Positions 1 to 11,899 of a stretch of 64,000 nucleotides of DNA are shown piece after piece. Source of the stretch: Gnetum montanum (Eukaryota; Streptophyta; Gnetopsida; Gnetales; Gnetaceae); contig MNCI01003408.1 in assembly GCA_015680685.1 (NCBI GenBank), positions 99,841 through 163,840 on the forward strand. Reading direction: 5' to 3'. Under the pieces are notes generated by a model. The model had not been told where the DNA came from. It saw only the letters and a program-made list of their open reading frames with translations, and did no database searches. The translations under genes and the position numbers were made by a program. The first letter of the stretch is position 1. The number at the start of each line of letters is the position of its first letter.

Positions 1-2200
1 TATATATAGACATTTATTGCACCTACATCAACAAAGCATGAGCTATGTCACTACAACTACATCAACGATGTAGCTAACTAAATAACTATTTATCAAAATC
101 AAAATAGAGATTTTCTTAACTTAAACCAAACTTAAGAAAAGTTCATTATCATGTCTCATAGAGGTTTTTACCTATCACATGACTAATGATTAGGTTCAAT
201 GCTCAAAGAGTGTCAAGCTACTGATTTATTTTCAAGTGCCACTTAATTGGAAAGAGTAAGAGATTTTATTACAACAATGGGCAAAGAAAAAAAGATCCTA
301 TATCATTTTTTCCTTTTTATTCTTATCGTTGAAGATTAGGATGCTTGATTAAAGAAAAAGTTAAATAACAAAATTAAAGGAGTCACGCCAAATTATGGAT
401 TTTCTAATTTTATAAATGAAATTTGTTGATAAAACTTCTTGCTTTCTAGAAGTTGAAGAAACATACATCTAAAATGTTAAAGGTATTGAATAACTTTACC
501 CAAGTTTCATGATTAAAAATTAATCATAATAAAATCAATTTATTTTCTTTTCATTTTTAAAAAAAGCAAGTAAAATATTTGAAAATTGTCAAATGTTAGA
601 CACTTACTCTTCTAGGCTAATAACTGGGGCATACTTTCATTTTTAGAAAGAATCATGGATTCAGGCTCTCAAGAGGATGGCTTAAGGATTAGCTAGCTAG
701 CAAAAAAATATTCTTATCATGATTGAAAGATTATAATCAATTTCCAGTTACCTTCAATCTATATAAAGGAACTTATTTTCATGTCTTTAAATGATAAATG
801 AGATGGTAAAAACACTAGAAAATTTTAAAAATGTAATTTCCTTTGGTAGGATTTAAAAGAAGAGGAAAAAAAGATTAGGATAGAATTCACAATGTATCAT
901 CTATAGAATCATAGACTTTGGACTAAAAAGATAATATTATTTAAACATGGTTTCTTGACAAAATGAAGAATTATGAATAAAGATGTCATGTGAATTAGAG
1001 TGACTAGAACCACAAAATTATTCTAAAATAATAAAGAATTTTAAGTGCTTTTAGAAATAAGCAAGACTTGAAAAACTATGTGTATACATAAAAAATCATG
1101 ATATAAAATTTCAATATTGTATATTTTGGTGATAAAAAAATATTCATACAAAGTTGTAGAGGGTTATGATACCTTACACACTGCACATACATTTAGCAAA
1201 TAAAGAAGATATTTATTTAAAAAAGAAAGAAAGTCTAATCCCTAAAATCATATGTTTTTTTTAATTTGCATAAAAAAGAAAAATTTTAACAATCATTAGT
1301 TTTTAAGATAAGAATTAAAAGAGTTAATAGGTTTTGTGTGAGCATGCTTCTAAAAATGGTAATCATTCTTTTTACACAACCTTGAAATTGGTCATATTTG
1401 GAATAGATATTAGAAATCAACATATAAGCATTTTATTATGTCAAAATCTTAAAAATGGATCTTGCAAAAACTTTATTAGTAAAAATTTAACCTTATTCTC
1501 TCGCATAAATAATAGCTAAAAAACAATCCAAACAAACATCGAAAGAACAAATTGGGTACAGAGGGTATAATGAAAATGCAAAATGATAAGAGAAAAAGAG
1601 GAGAGATGAGTGATTTGGTAATTTATAAGATCTTTTAGGCCAATTCATATACATATGTATATATATTAGTGAAGAATTTTCATAGCTTAAGAGAAAAATT
1701 AAATTTTTTTTTTTAAGATATCCATTGTCATTATCAAGGACATCATTTTAAAAGTTAAGTTGTTAAAATATTATTTGAAATATTTTAATAATATTAAGAA
1801 CATTATTTTAAAGTTAATTTTTTAAAATATTATAGAAATTTTTTAATAATATCGAAATTGTGAAATGAACTAATATAAACTAGTACAACTAAAATAGTAT
1901 CATTAATGCATCAAATTTTTAAAAAGAGCCCCGTACAAATAGAATCATCTATATTTCCCATACATTGATGCAAGAATATAGTCCAATATTATTACAGCAA
2001 ACTTTATATAGGTGTAGAATAAGAATTAGGAATAAGAATAATATAGGTAGTAGTGTGAACTCAATATGCCTAATCTTTTAAATCAATAAAATGAATTTCC
2101 TTTGTAATTCTACCATGAATATTATTAGAATCTGAAATCCTTTTATATCTTTACAAAGAGAATGAAAGATGAATCTTCAAAGAGTCAATGTTCTAGACTC
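1..2200. other. AT-rich intergenic stretch without recognised gene
   Basis: Very AT-rich sequence downstream of the Helitron relic. No open frame with family resemblance was seen. An imperfect tandem duplication of about 58 bp lies at 1740-1857. Nothing else is recognised. Confidence 0.5.
1740..1857. repeat. Tandem duplication, about 58-bp unit, two copies
   Basis: Two adjacent imperfect copies of an ATTTTAAAAGTTAA...AAAATATTA...TTTTAATAATAT unit. Each copy is itself partly self-complementary (AAAATATTA / TAATAT), so it could form small hairpins. Confidence 0.55.
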
Positions 2201-2219
2201 TAGATAATGCACCAACAAT

Positions 2220-3965
2220 TAGATCCATGACTTCTTTTGATCCTATATCAATAGTGGCCTTATTTAGTGTCATTCCTTAATATTTATGGATAGTCATGAT
2301 TCATGCCAATCATGACAGTAACTAACATTATGCTCCTTTGTATCATACAGATGCATAGAGTATTCAAAATCATCTAATCCATTGAATGAAAATGGAAGTT
2401 TCATTCAAGTACCCAAGAATTGATAGTCTTCACCAAGGCTTTCTTCGTTTCTAACATGCCTTAACTTTCCCTAAATTTCTATTGTTTAGGATCATTTCCA
2501 GATTGATGATAACATGCATCTAGCATAGTAAATGTATCAAAGAATTGTCAGACTCCTACAATATTTAGATTTCTAGATACATAAGGCATAACATCAAGCA
2601 CAAGAGTAAGCTAATCCAAGTCTCCTATAAGTATAACTAATCTTCCTCTAAAAAATTCATTATTATGCTCTAGAAATATTTCTCCTCATCTTTTATCAAT
2701 GCTTTATAATAGTCTTCACTTGACAAAACTCAATTCATCAATGATTATATATTTCAGATGGGAAATTCAATGTTGTATACTTATTGTAGGATAGATAGAA
2801 AGTTCTTTGTATACACCTATTCCAAAGCTTAAACTGATGAATGGTAGCTACATTCATATTATATGTAGCAACTCATATGGAAGCCATGAAAAGTAAAGCA
2901 AAATGTTTCTTATGATATTACTTCATGAAAGCATTGCAAATTACATCTATAAGTAAAGATTTTCCTATACTGGCTATTCCTTGGATAATAATTTGTAAAG
3001 GGACATCATCTTCATCTATTGCTTATGAAAATAACATGTGGCCTACAATTTTGTTGTAACATTTCTTCTGCTTAGCATTTAGCTTATTAGAATAATAGAC
3101 ATAATAGTCATGGCCCATGACAATCATGGATCAAAACAATTTATTACTAGCAATAAAGGCTATGGTGAACTTTGCAACATCCCCTTCTAGATACTAAAAT
3201 GTCCAATCATACATCCTATCAACATCTTGTAAGCTAAGCATCTCTAATTCTATTCTCTAGAAATGACCTATTGATAATAGATGACAATCAAGTATTTTAA
3301 AATTATACTTCTCACGATCCTTCACCTATAGAATTACATCTATGACTATCATTCTTTCTCCAATGCTCGCTAGAATTCTTCTTTAGTATTCTTCTCTAAT
3401 CCTTCATAAATATGTTGAATAGAGAGCTACTTTGTTTCAATCTTCTTTTCATTACAGCCAAGATCTTGCTTCACATCTCTAAATGGATAATGCAACAACA
3501 AAATAGCCCAATAGTATTCAATCTAGCTTTGCTTTCCTTACTTTAGTGGAACAAGAAATTTTGGATAATATCTCAGAATAGCACCTAGTTCTAGGTGATG
3601 CAAATTTCAAGTTGAGTTCTCCTTGATCTTAAAATTGCAATTGTATTCTCTAAAATCTTGTAGCAATGATACTCCCTCCATGGAAAGTAGTTTTTTCTAA
3701 TAAATATTAATAATAGTTATATAGTTTTCATCTTCATCCATTTCTTCTCCATGAATAAGAACTTTTTTGTACACTTCCCGTGAAACATTGATGATGTAGA
3801 AAACACAACTGCACTTCCCCAAAGAAAGCTCATACAACATGTGACAAACCTCCATAGCACCTATATCTCTATCCATAGCAACATCCATCATGAGCCTTCT
3901 GTAAATAGATAAATCATCTTCATGAGAATTCCTTAACTCTAAAATTTGCAATATCAATGTCATGA
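2220..3965 (-). pseudogene. Helitron PIF1-like helicase region
   Basis: The open piece 3697-3963 carries RDIGAMEVCHMLYELSLGKCSCVF, the block before the helicase in Helitrons. Downstream are a degenerate Walker A near 2940-3000 and Walker B (IIIDELSFV) near 2740. These are followed by frames resembling the ...RGRLVILIGDL.QL... motif near 2640 and a CYHQSGNDPKQ motif near 2500. All are broken by stops. It would have been a 5'-3' DNA helicase. Confidence 0.75.
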
Positions 3966-4689
3966 AAATAATTTAACATTTTCTCAAATTTCAATGCATA
4001 TTTCTCAATATTTTTATAACATATTACGACATGACTGGCTGAAAATCAGTATCTTCCCTCCACATTGGAATCAACATTTGTTATGAAAATTAATCCTTGA
4101 TCATGTCTTTGAGAAACATAAGTAATCTCATTAGTATTTTTTGGATCTTTGTAAAGGCTTAATTCTAGAGATAATGGCCAAGGAACATTGTACCTAGAAG
4201 GAAAGAAAGGGAAGATATATATCTATAGAATATTATACAAAGATAAATTAAAGTTTTATATCTATAGATAATAATGAAATGATGAGAAAATAAAAAGAAG
4301 ATAATAATTCAATATAAATGTGGTACCTACAAACTTCTTTTCCATTATGTCTTCTTAAGCATGCACCTAGTTTGCAAGCAATATGTCTTTGAAAAGTATT
4401 AAGTAAATCAACATAATCAATTTCTAGATCCATACCTTGTAGTTAATTCACATAAATGACACAACCTATTTATTTGTAAACCCTAAGTGGAAAGACAAAA
4501 TTAAACATAAATCAATGAAAAAACAATTCTTGAATATTCTTAGCAATATTAGAAAAAACAATTTGCAAGTAAAAAAAAAGATAAAAAAAGAACTTAGATT
4601 TTTTGGTTGTCCATTTGTTGTAAATCTTGGATTCTATGCATTTGTAATTGAATCAAAAAATTCCTTTACCTTATGCATCACATCAAGAT

Positions 4690-5580
4690 CATATTGGTCT
4701 AGTTCATGTATCTTTTGAGCACCTTGTATCCATAGGAAACCATGCACATGTAGAGATCCACAATGTTCTCATCTATATCATGTCTAGTAACCAATAACAT
4801 GGAATTCCTTCATCAAAACTATATTTAGAAAGCCAATGTGATGACTATGTTTGGATTTTGTATGATATTACTCTACCTCCATTGTTTCAATTCTGATGAG
4901 TTCTCAAATGGATCTCCTCCCATTAGATTATGTAGCTCAAGCCAATACAGATTTAATGCACTAAGAGTAAAAAAATAGTCAGTACTCCTAATTGATTCAT
5001 TATGTCAATTAGCTATGCTTTACATTTTCTTTAGTAAGACACTATAAAGTGAATGGAGATACCATATTGCATCAAATTATCAACAATGACATGTGATGGA
5101 GCATTGTACAATTGCTCAAGTAGTTCTTCAATAGTTATGTGTATCAACAATATTTTTTAAAAAAATACCAAGATATATTTCATTGCGCATTGCCTTCTAT
5201 CTAATACCTAAAAATAAATCGCACATCATTGCGTCAAAGTAGCAAAAAATAGAAATAGTAAAAATAAAAGAAATCAAGAAATGATATTTACCTGAAATGT
5301 TTATGTCACCCAAATCTACCACCCTTGTAGTAAAGAAGATATTTTACATATTCATGCCGTTTGATATCTTTAGCTCTTTGGTCAAGGAAATCACATTTTC
5401 CTTCTAGAAAAAGACTTGAAAATAGCATTGTAAAGAACCCCACCATATTAAACTTATTAATAGGAGAATAAAACATGAAAGGCCACTGGGAAACATTTGA
5501 ATCTTCAAATGATAGATTATATAACCATGCACTTAATGAAGTAGGATTACTCCAATAATTAATCACCTTCAAATACTAAA
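4690..5580 (-). pseudogene. Helitron Rep (HUH) region
   Basis: The segment 5306-5572 ends in RHEYVKYLLYYKGGRFG, the conserved block ahead of the Rep catalytic core. The HUH pair His-Val-His lies at 4742-4750 inside GSLHVHGFLWIQGA, where Rep coordinates the metal ion for nicking. Stops and frameshifts separate the pieces, and the catalytic Tyr region is not readable. Confidence 0.75.
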
Positions 5581-5918
5581 TCCAGATATTATGAAAACAT
5601 AATAACCTTTGCTAGAAAATAAGAAAACTAGCTATCTTCAATTATTTAATTAGAAGATTGTAAGAAGGTTCCCAAAACTCATAAACATCCAAAACCTATC
5701 AAACATTCAACTATATTGTAGAGCATGAGGCCCTACAATCACATAATGGTTGTACTCAATGCAAGACGCAACCGATGGAAAATCTCTTCCACAACTCAAG
5801 ACTAAGATTCAATTCAGAGAAGTAAACAAGAGACAAGAACACATAGGTCAATCACACACATTGATCCTAGAGCTGAAACCATACATGCACTCACTCGATG
5901 TACTCTCTCACACTCTTG

Positions 5919-6185
5919 CCAAGCTCTCCTCAACTCAAGAGCTCTCACTAGAACTTTTCTCTCACTCTCACTCTCTATGTTCATCATGTGCAAGCATGAA
6001 ACATCAATAAATTTATTAACAAAATAAGATAAAAACCTAGGGAAACCTTTCACCAAGCTCTCCTCAACTCAAGAGCTCTCACTAGAACTTTTCTTTCACT
6101 CTCACTCTCTATGTTCATCATGTGCAAGCATGAAACATCAATAAATTTATTAACAAAATAAGATAAAAACCTAGGGAAACCTTTC
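5919..6185. repeat. Tandem duplication, 134-bp unit, two copies
   Basis: Two near-identical copies (one visible difference, ctctcactc versus ctttcactc) start with ccaagctctcctcaactc at 5919 and 6053. The near identity makes this a recent event inside the old Helitron. Confidence 0.9.
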
Positions 6186-6349
6186 GTAAGTTTAACTTAG
6201 ATTTTCCATTGTAATTCTATCTTTTTCCATATTTTCTTGGTTGTTTCCCAACTTGGAATGGCCAATTCCAAAAGTAACCTAGCCATACAAATCATCTCTA
6301 GTCTTCTCAAGTTGTCTCCTAACAAAGCTTTCAAATGAGATATATACCA

Positions 6350-6575
6350 CTTTTTTGGAGACATCTTCTCCTTGGGTGAGCCATCTTTTCTTAGGCAAGA
6401 TGTCTTTCCCAAGACGTCTTTACTGTTATCAAGATGTATCCCTCAAGACATCTCCTCTATAGGCAAGATATCTCCTCTAATTTCAAGACATCTCCCACCA
6501 GACTAAAGTTGTCTTCTATGAAGACTCCAATCCTAGTCAAGATGTCTTCTTCACCTCCAAGACATCTTGATAGAG
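6350..6575. repeat. Array of CAAGATGTCTT / CAAGACATCTT motifs
   Basis: Nine or so variants of a 10-11 bp motif occur in both orientations within about 220 bp (AAGATGTCTT, AAGACGTCTT, AAGACATCTC, AAGATATCTC, AAGACATCTTG). The motif is near-palindromic, and spacing is irregular. Confidence 0.7.
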
Positions 6576-7180
6576 CATGAAAACTACAAAACACATACAT
6601 AGCAAAGAACAAGAAGCTCAGAAGAGGATTTCCTACACCACTTATCCAATCAATTTTCCTTCTTATAATCCTAGGACATTGTGCAACTATCAATGTATGT
6701 CTTATAATGTTTTCTTTATGTATTTGAAGTAATGAACCTTGAAATTTTAATTTCATTTCTCCATCCTTCTCTGACAAACCAATATAAGGAATGCTATGAA
6801 AGATATTAACCTCACCAATATCATCAACATCATCTAATTCATGCATATAAATCTCAACATTATAATAGTATAGATCGTTTTTCTTTTTAAAAAGTAGGGC
6901 ATCATAAATCTTTCTCTTGCTAACTATTAAATTATACTTTGTGTCCATTTGATCCACTCTTCTTAAAACCAAGAAAGGGACATCTTTAATTCTAAGAAAA
7001 AGTCTCTTAGCAATCTCTATGACATCCTAAGAAAAGCTAATTGTATGATCCTTACACCTATACTACCCATCCACTGCATGTGTAACTTGTACTATGGGAT
7101 TGATTTTTGTAATTAATATTTCTCTAACCTTAATTAAATCAACTAGAATAGGTAGTTGGGTTTCTAGATTCATGTTATTT
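6457..7180 (-). pseudogene. Helitron DUF6570-like N-terminal part
   Basis: The open part at 6457-6972 starts in VLRRVDQ and includes YNLIVSKRKIYDALLF and YYYNVEI, matching the pattern of the region preceding the Rep domain in plant Helitrons. Upstream to about 7180 the same frame continues through stops (LIKVREILITKINPIVQV). The C-terminal third (before 6600) runs into unrelated repeat-rich sequence. Residue-level function of this domain is not known. Confidence 0.7.
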
Positions 7181-7690
7181 TTGGTAGAAAATCATTTGAT
7201 CTCTTGACTAAAATTATCAACAATATTTTGTATCATTTCTTTTGTACACCTATTGTAGGTCAAATCTCTACTTCTGGTTGATTCTAATGATATGCCAAAA
7301 TACATTTCACTACAAACATTGCAAGATAGGGTGTTTATAAAATTCATAGCTACAATATTAAAATTTTGAATCACCTAAACAATTTCTATAGGTATCCATC
7401 ACAAGTTTGAAAAAGAGGAAACTACATCTAAAGAAGGGACTTCCACTATTAGTATAGTAGTAACATTTGAATGTTCATGCATTTGATCATATGATTCTTC
7501 CTCATGTTGAGATTGCCTTAGTCAATGCTTACTCTTGTGATACTATGTCTGTCAATAATCTTGCTACAGTTATTTTTCTACATGTGTAATTTTTGGCATG
7601 GTTGTATGCTAAATAGCAAGCTCATATGCATTTTTGATGTGCTGCAAGAGTTAATCATGTTAAGAAATGTGAATAAATTATTAAATAAAA

Positions 7691-8008
7691 AATAACTTGA
7701 GTAGTGGTAGACAACAAAAACCTACATTTTTGTTGATTTTTATTATTATGATCAATACAATTGACCATTCTAGAGGATGAATCTCTAGTTAGTGAGAGTA
7801 TATTAGAAACAAATACAACCTAACAAATGTTTGCAATGTAAGTATGCAAAATAACTTAGTAGTGGTAGATAATAAAAACCTACATTTCTTGTTGATTTGT
7901 ATTATTATGATCAATACAATTAGCCATTTTGGAGGATGAATTTCTAGTTGGTGAGAGTATATTAGAAACGGATACAACCTAAAAATGTTTGCAATCTAAG
8001 TATGCAAA
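7691..8008. repeat. Tandem duplication, 159-bp unit, two copies
   Basis: Units begin with aataactt at 7691 and 7850 and run to about 8008. They share stretches such as ttattattatgatcaataca and gtgagagtatattagaaac with scattered substitutions, so the duplication is older than the 134-bp one. Confidence 0.85.
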
Positions 8009-8554
8009 TAAAACAAGAAGATTTAATAATTTTAACATGAGAAATGTACAATGCAAAAATGTCATAATTTTGAAATATTATAAATGATTAAATGATTATA
8101 CCAAAAAATAATAAATAAACCATACATCTAAATTTCATTGAACTTCTTGTCATTCTTGCCAACGTCGCATTAATTCTTATTTCTGAAATCGTCTTCTATC
8201 CTTTGTGTTCATCATGTCTGGACTTACACTTTCTATGATCCATGGTTGTCCTCAACCTTGACCATGCCCATAGACATTGCCACAACCTTTATGAATCATA
8301 TTACTTATTGTAAAAGATGGTTGTTGTAGATGATTTTGAAGAGATTGTTCTATGGCTTTATTATCAAGGATAACATTAGCAAGATCCATGTTGAGAATGA
8401 TATTACAATTCGCTTCAAAGAAAACAAGGTAAGAGTAACACAACCATGTTGTTTGAATTTATAAATGTGATGATAAAAGAGGTCAAATTTCTTTCTATGA
8501 TAAAATGTAAACTCTTCATCAATTAAAATCTTCACAGTGCCAAAATTAGAATTT

Positions 8555-8925
8555 TTCTATTGATTATTCAATGATCAAATGAGAATTTTTTGGGAATTTG
8601 AACATAAAGCCATGCAATTTTCCATGGTCAAATATAATTTTTTTTTGAAAATTTTTAAGGCATCAACTTAATAACATTGAAAACATCTCTTTTACTAAAT
8701 TTCTAGTAATAATTATCATCTCCCCATATCATTAGTAATTTTCCCACCAATTATTTTGTGGTCAAATGTAAATTTTTTGGAAATTTGAACATGGTGCTGC
8801 CTAATTTTCCATGGTTAAATATAAAATTTTTGGTAATTTTTAAGCTATTAACCTAATGACAGCAAAAACATCTCCCTTGGTAAATTTCTATTAATGAATA
8901 TCATCTCCCTGTATAATTAGTACTA
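8555..8925. repeat. Tandem duplication, about 187-bp unit, two diverged copies
   Basis: Anchors are aattttccatgg at 8616 and 8803 and the tttgaaca blocks before them. Copies are clearly diverged. Confidence 0.75.
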
Positions 8926-9259
8926 GTCATTTTAGCACTTCTAAATTTACACTTGGAAATTACCATAAATGGAGAAATCAAATCTTAAAAATGTCATGAA
9001 TCACAAAAATTCTTAAACTTCTTAAATTAAGCATGAGAGGAAATTTATTAATTTTTATAGAAATAAGAAGAATTTTTTTACCTTCACTAAAATTTTAAAC
9101 AATAAATGGAATGATTAAACCTAATTAAGAAGTTTCAATATCAATGAAATCTACAAAAAGAAATTGCCTTGCTAATCTTGTGTTAAGGCTCATTAACTAA
9201 ACTACAAATGTTTTCCATTTAAAATTTATAGTTAATAAAATTTTTATTTTAAAAAATCT

Positions 9260-9400
9260 CAATCTTCCTACATTATTAATTTTCATTAATCTGTGCATAA
9301 AAAAGTCTACAAAAAATACATGAATTTTTAATTCTTTGAGTAAGGCATTTTTGAAAATGTCATGCTTGTTCTCCAATTTTATTTAAATTATATAAATTTT
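9260..9400. repeat. Dispersed repeat, copy 1 (copy 2 at about 12690-12835)
   Basis: The two places share aaaaagtctacaaaaaat, tttgaaaatgtcatgctt and ttttatttaaattat in the same order and strand. This indicates an old dispersed element on both sides of the minus-strand LINE. Confidence 0.7.
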
Positions 9401-9559
9401 AATTAGTCATGACATTTTGTCTTCAAACTTTATAGTTATCAAAATTTTTATTTTTGAAACTAACTAAAACTAAAATGTTTTTTTATTACATCTAAAGATC
9501 CTTAAGATATATTGAATGGAAGAAATATACATAGTATGTGTATTAAACACTTCATCAAT

Positions 9560-11850
9560 ATAATGTTGCCACGTTTCCTTGGTGCTATATCAAAAAGCTC
9601 AATTAAACTAGTAGCTATAATTTGTCATTTGTGGGAACTTTACACAAGAATAGAACATTCCAAGAATATGTGATGCTCATCTTCAATTGCTCTTTGATTA
9701 CATAAATAATATGTTCTCTCTTCCCTTGGAATCTAGATCCATCTTCCTATTTCAATTCTAAAATAATGGAAGCCAAATCTTGCTCGACTAATTTGACTAT
9801 GTAGGTGATAGAATATAAGAGCAAATAAATAAGTTATTTTTCTATTGATGCATTCACTAGTGCTATCTAGGTAGAATTGTTTCTTTCATATTGGATTGCT
9901 CCGTATGTGTAAAAGTGCCTTATTTCTAATACTCTTACGGACCTGCCTTATATCACAATGTAGACTATCCATCTCAATGTTTTATTTTTTGAGCCAAATC
10001 ATTCTCTCATAGAACAATCCTTTTGGTTATGTAGCAACTAAGACTTCCTTTGAAAATTTAGTTGTTATGCTACAAGAAAAACTATGAACATATACTACAA
10101 ATTGACAAAGAGCTTCTATCTCTAAAGGCATCAGATTAGCTTCAAGAAGTAGTAAATCATATTGTATGTGCCTGTTAACCTAAAATTCTTCTACCAAAAA
10201 ATGCTTCTACACTTCTTCTATTCTTGTCCAATATTTACTAGCAAGTCTAGGATCCAAAACTACACACCCATACAAAAGAGTTGGTTGCACAATAGAACAA
10301 AATAACTATTTTTTGATTTCCTATGCTAAGATAGTTTTCTTCTAACATTCATGTTTTAAATTTCAAATAAGGCTCTCAATCTACTTGCAATTCTTTATTT
10401 AATATATATCTCTGAAGTGTAATTGTGAGAAAGATCTATAAGAAGTATCTATAAGTTGGTGTTATATTTACTGGGTCCTTTCCAATAGTTAAAGAGTAAT
10501 TGTTATTCTTAGTTACACATACCATAATTTTGGTTTTTTGCACATTAACTTTCATTTCTAAATGTTGGCAAAAATCATTCAAAATAGTTAGCATTTGTTG
10601 CAAGCCTTTCTTAGAGTTCTAGATGAAAGCTACATCATCAGCATATAGCAAAAGGTTCACAAAGTGATTATTAATTTTAATAAAGTATCTATTTGGAATT
10701 TTCGGCATGGACTCCTCAAGTTCATCAATAAAAATACCAAAAATAGTAGCGAAAGAGGACAACCTTGTTTCATCCCAATATCACTATGTAATAAAACATT
10801 TTTATGAGAATGGTGATCTATGATTTGTATATATACTTCTTAGAAAAGACTTTGATAGCAGTTAACAAAGATGGAGTACCTATATTTTGTAATCACTTCC
10901 ACAACTTGCTTCAAATAACTAAATCATATGCTTTAGAGGAATTCACAAAGCAAACAAAATTTCTTTTATTTTTCCCTTTTGCACAATCAATAAGATATTT
11001 CAACGTAATGAGGTGATCAATAGTAGAATGGTGACATCTAAACCCAACTTGTAAAATTGCTTGTAAATTATTTTCTTTTGTATATTTCCCAATCTTCATC
11101 TCAAAAATATTTCCCAAAATCTTAGCAAAAATATTACCAAGTACAATCAACCTATAGTTATTTAAGTCAGATCTATGTCTTTTTTTGAAGAGCAAAACAC
11201 CTCTATTAGTGCACCATTCTTTATCTAAATCAATTTGAAAAGTATGGTTTAAATTTTTCCAAACTATTTGTCATACCAAAGGTACTCCCTAAGTCAACAT
11301 TTCTACATAAAGTCCTGTTGCATCAACTGCTTTACCTAAGGCTAGTCTTTTGATGCCTTGCATAGTATTCTCAAAGGAGATGAAAAGGTTGTCATTACCC
11401 TACCAACTCACCTTTGCCTTGAAATAAATTTTGGTAAAATTGCAGAATCTCATAAAAGGGAAATTTTGGTTTCAAACTTTTCTTTTGATAAAGCAACTTC
11501 TAGAAATTTCTTGATTCTTTTTTGATAATGTAGAGAAGAGCAATTTGTCTCTTTATACTGAACTCTCTTTTTATTGTGAATCAAATTCTTATAAAGCCTT
11601 ATAGTTATTGGAGATTTTTGTGTTTTTAATTTAAATATAGTTGCTACACATTTAGAATCAAGCCAAGGTTGAGGCTATGTTGATGCTTTTCTAGAAACAT
11701 GTTCTGCTACTACCACTAAAATTTCTTCAAGTTTTACATTAGGATTCCAGTGCTTCTGGACTTTCTCTTGAAAATCTAACTTGACTTGGTCTATTATCCT
11801 ACAAAAAACTCACTTTCTCTATTATCTAACATGCTGTAAATTTATCAAAG
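9560..11850 (-). mobile_element. Decayed LINE, jockey/I-like reverse transcriptase
   Basis: Reading downward from 11850, the frames give a pre-RT linker and then RT motifs. In the open piece 10911-11195 these are FKKRHRSDLNNYRLIVL, LQVGFRCHHSTIDHLI and FVCFVNSSKAYD. Near 10770 there is DIGMKQGCPLS, near 10640 a degenerate LLYADD region, and near 10260 LLYGCVVLDPRLASK, a typical post-RT block. The RT would copy its RNA at nicked target DNA. Several frameshifts and stops show it is dead. No endonuclease domain was recognised upstream of 11850. The clade is inferred from motif style and is different from the LINEs inside CAP-H. Confidence 0.75.
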
Positions 11851-11899
11851 GGCTAAAATACAATGGTTGATAGTTAGACTCAATCATCTCATTTCATAC

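Larger units (their letters stand above)
2200..7400 (-). mobile_element. Decayed autonomous Helitron (RepHel)
   Basis: Fragmented frames follow the order of a Helitron RepHel protein. First comes a CNVCSE-type cysteine pair near 7300, then a DUF6570-like region at about 7180-6790 (VPFLVLRRVDQ, KIYDALL). The Rep region follows, with HEYVKYLLYYKGGRFG near 5310 and the HUH nickase motif GSLHVHGFLW near 4720-4757. A Cys-rich block KEVCRYH lies near 4320, and a linker with EVCHMLYELSLGKCS near 3840. The PIF1-type helicase has a degenerate Walker A (GIASIGKS, from GTAGTGKS, near 2965) and Walker B (YIIIDELSFV near 2740). Rep nicks and the helicase unwinds for rolling-circle transposition. Many stops and frameshifts are present, so it is a dead copy. 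Exact ends (5' TC, 3' CTRR with hairpin) were not resolved. Confidence 0.85.
7400..9500. other. AT-rich intergenic stretch with tandem duplications
   Basis: No supported gene. Two tandem duplications sit in it (listed separately). Short open frames at 8252-8535 on the minus strand show no family features. Confidence 0.5.

Noticed and set aside
5750-6056. Overlapping open frames on both strands in the 134-bp duplication
   Set aside because: Low-complexity sequence, no codon signal and no family.
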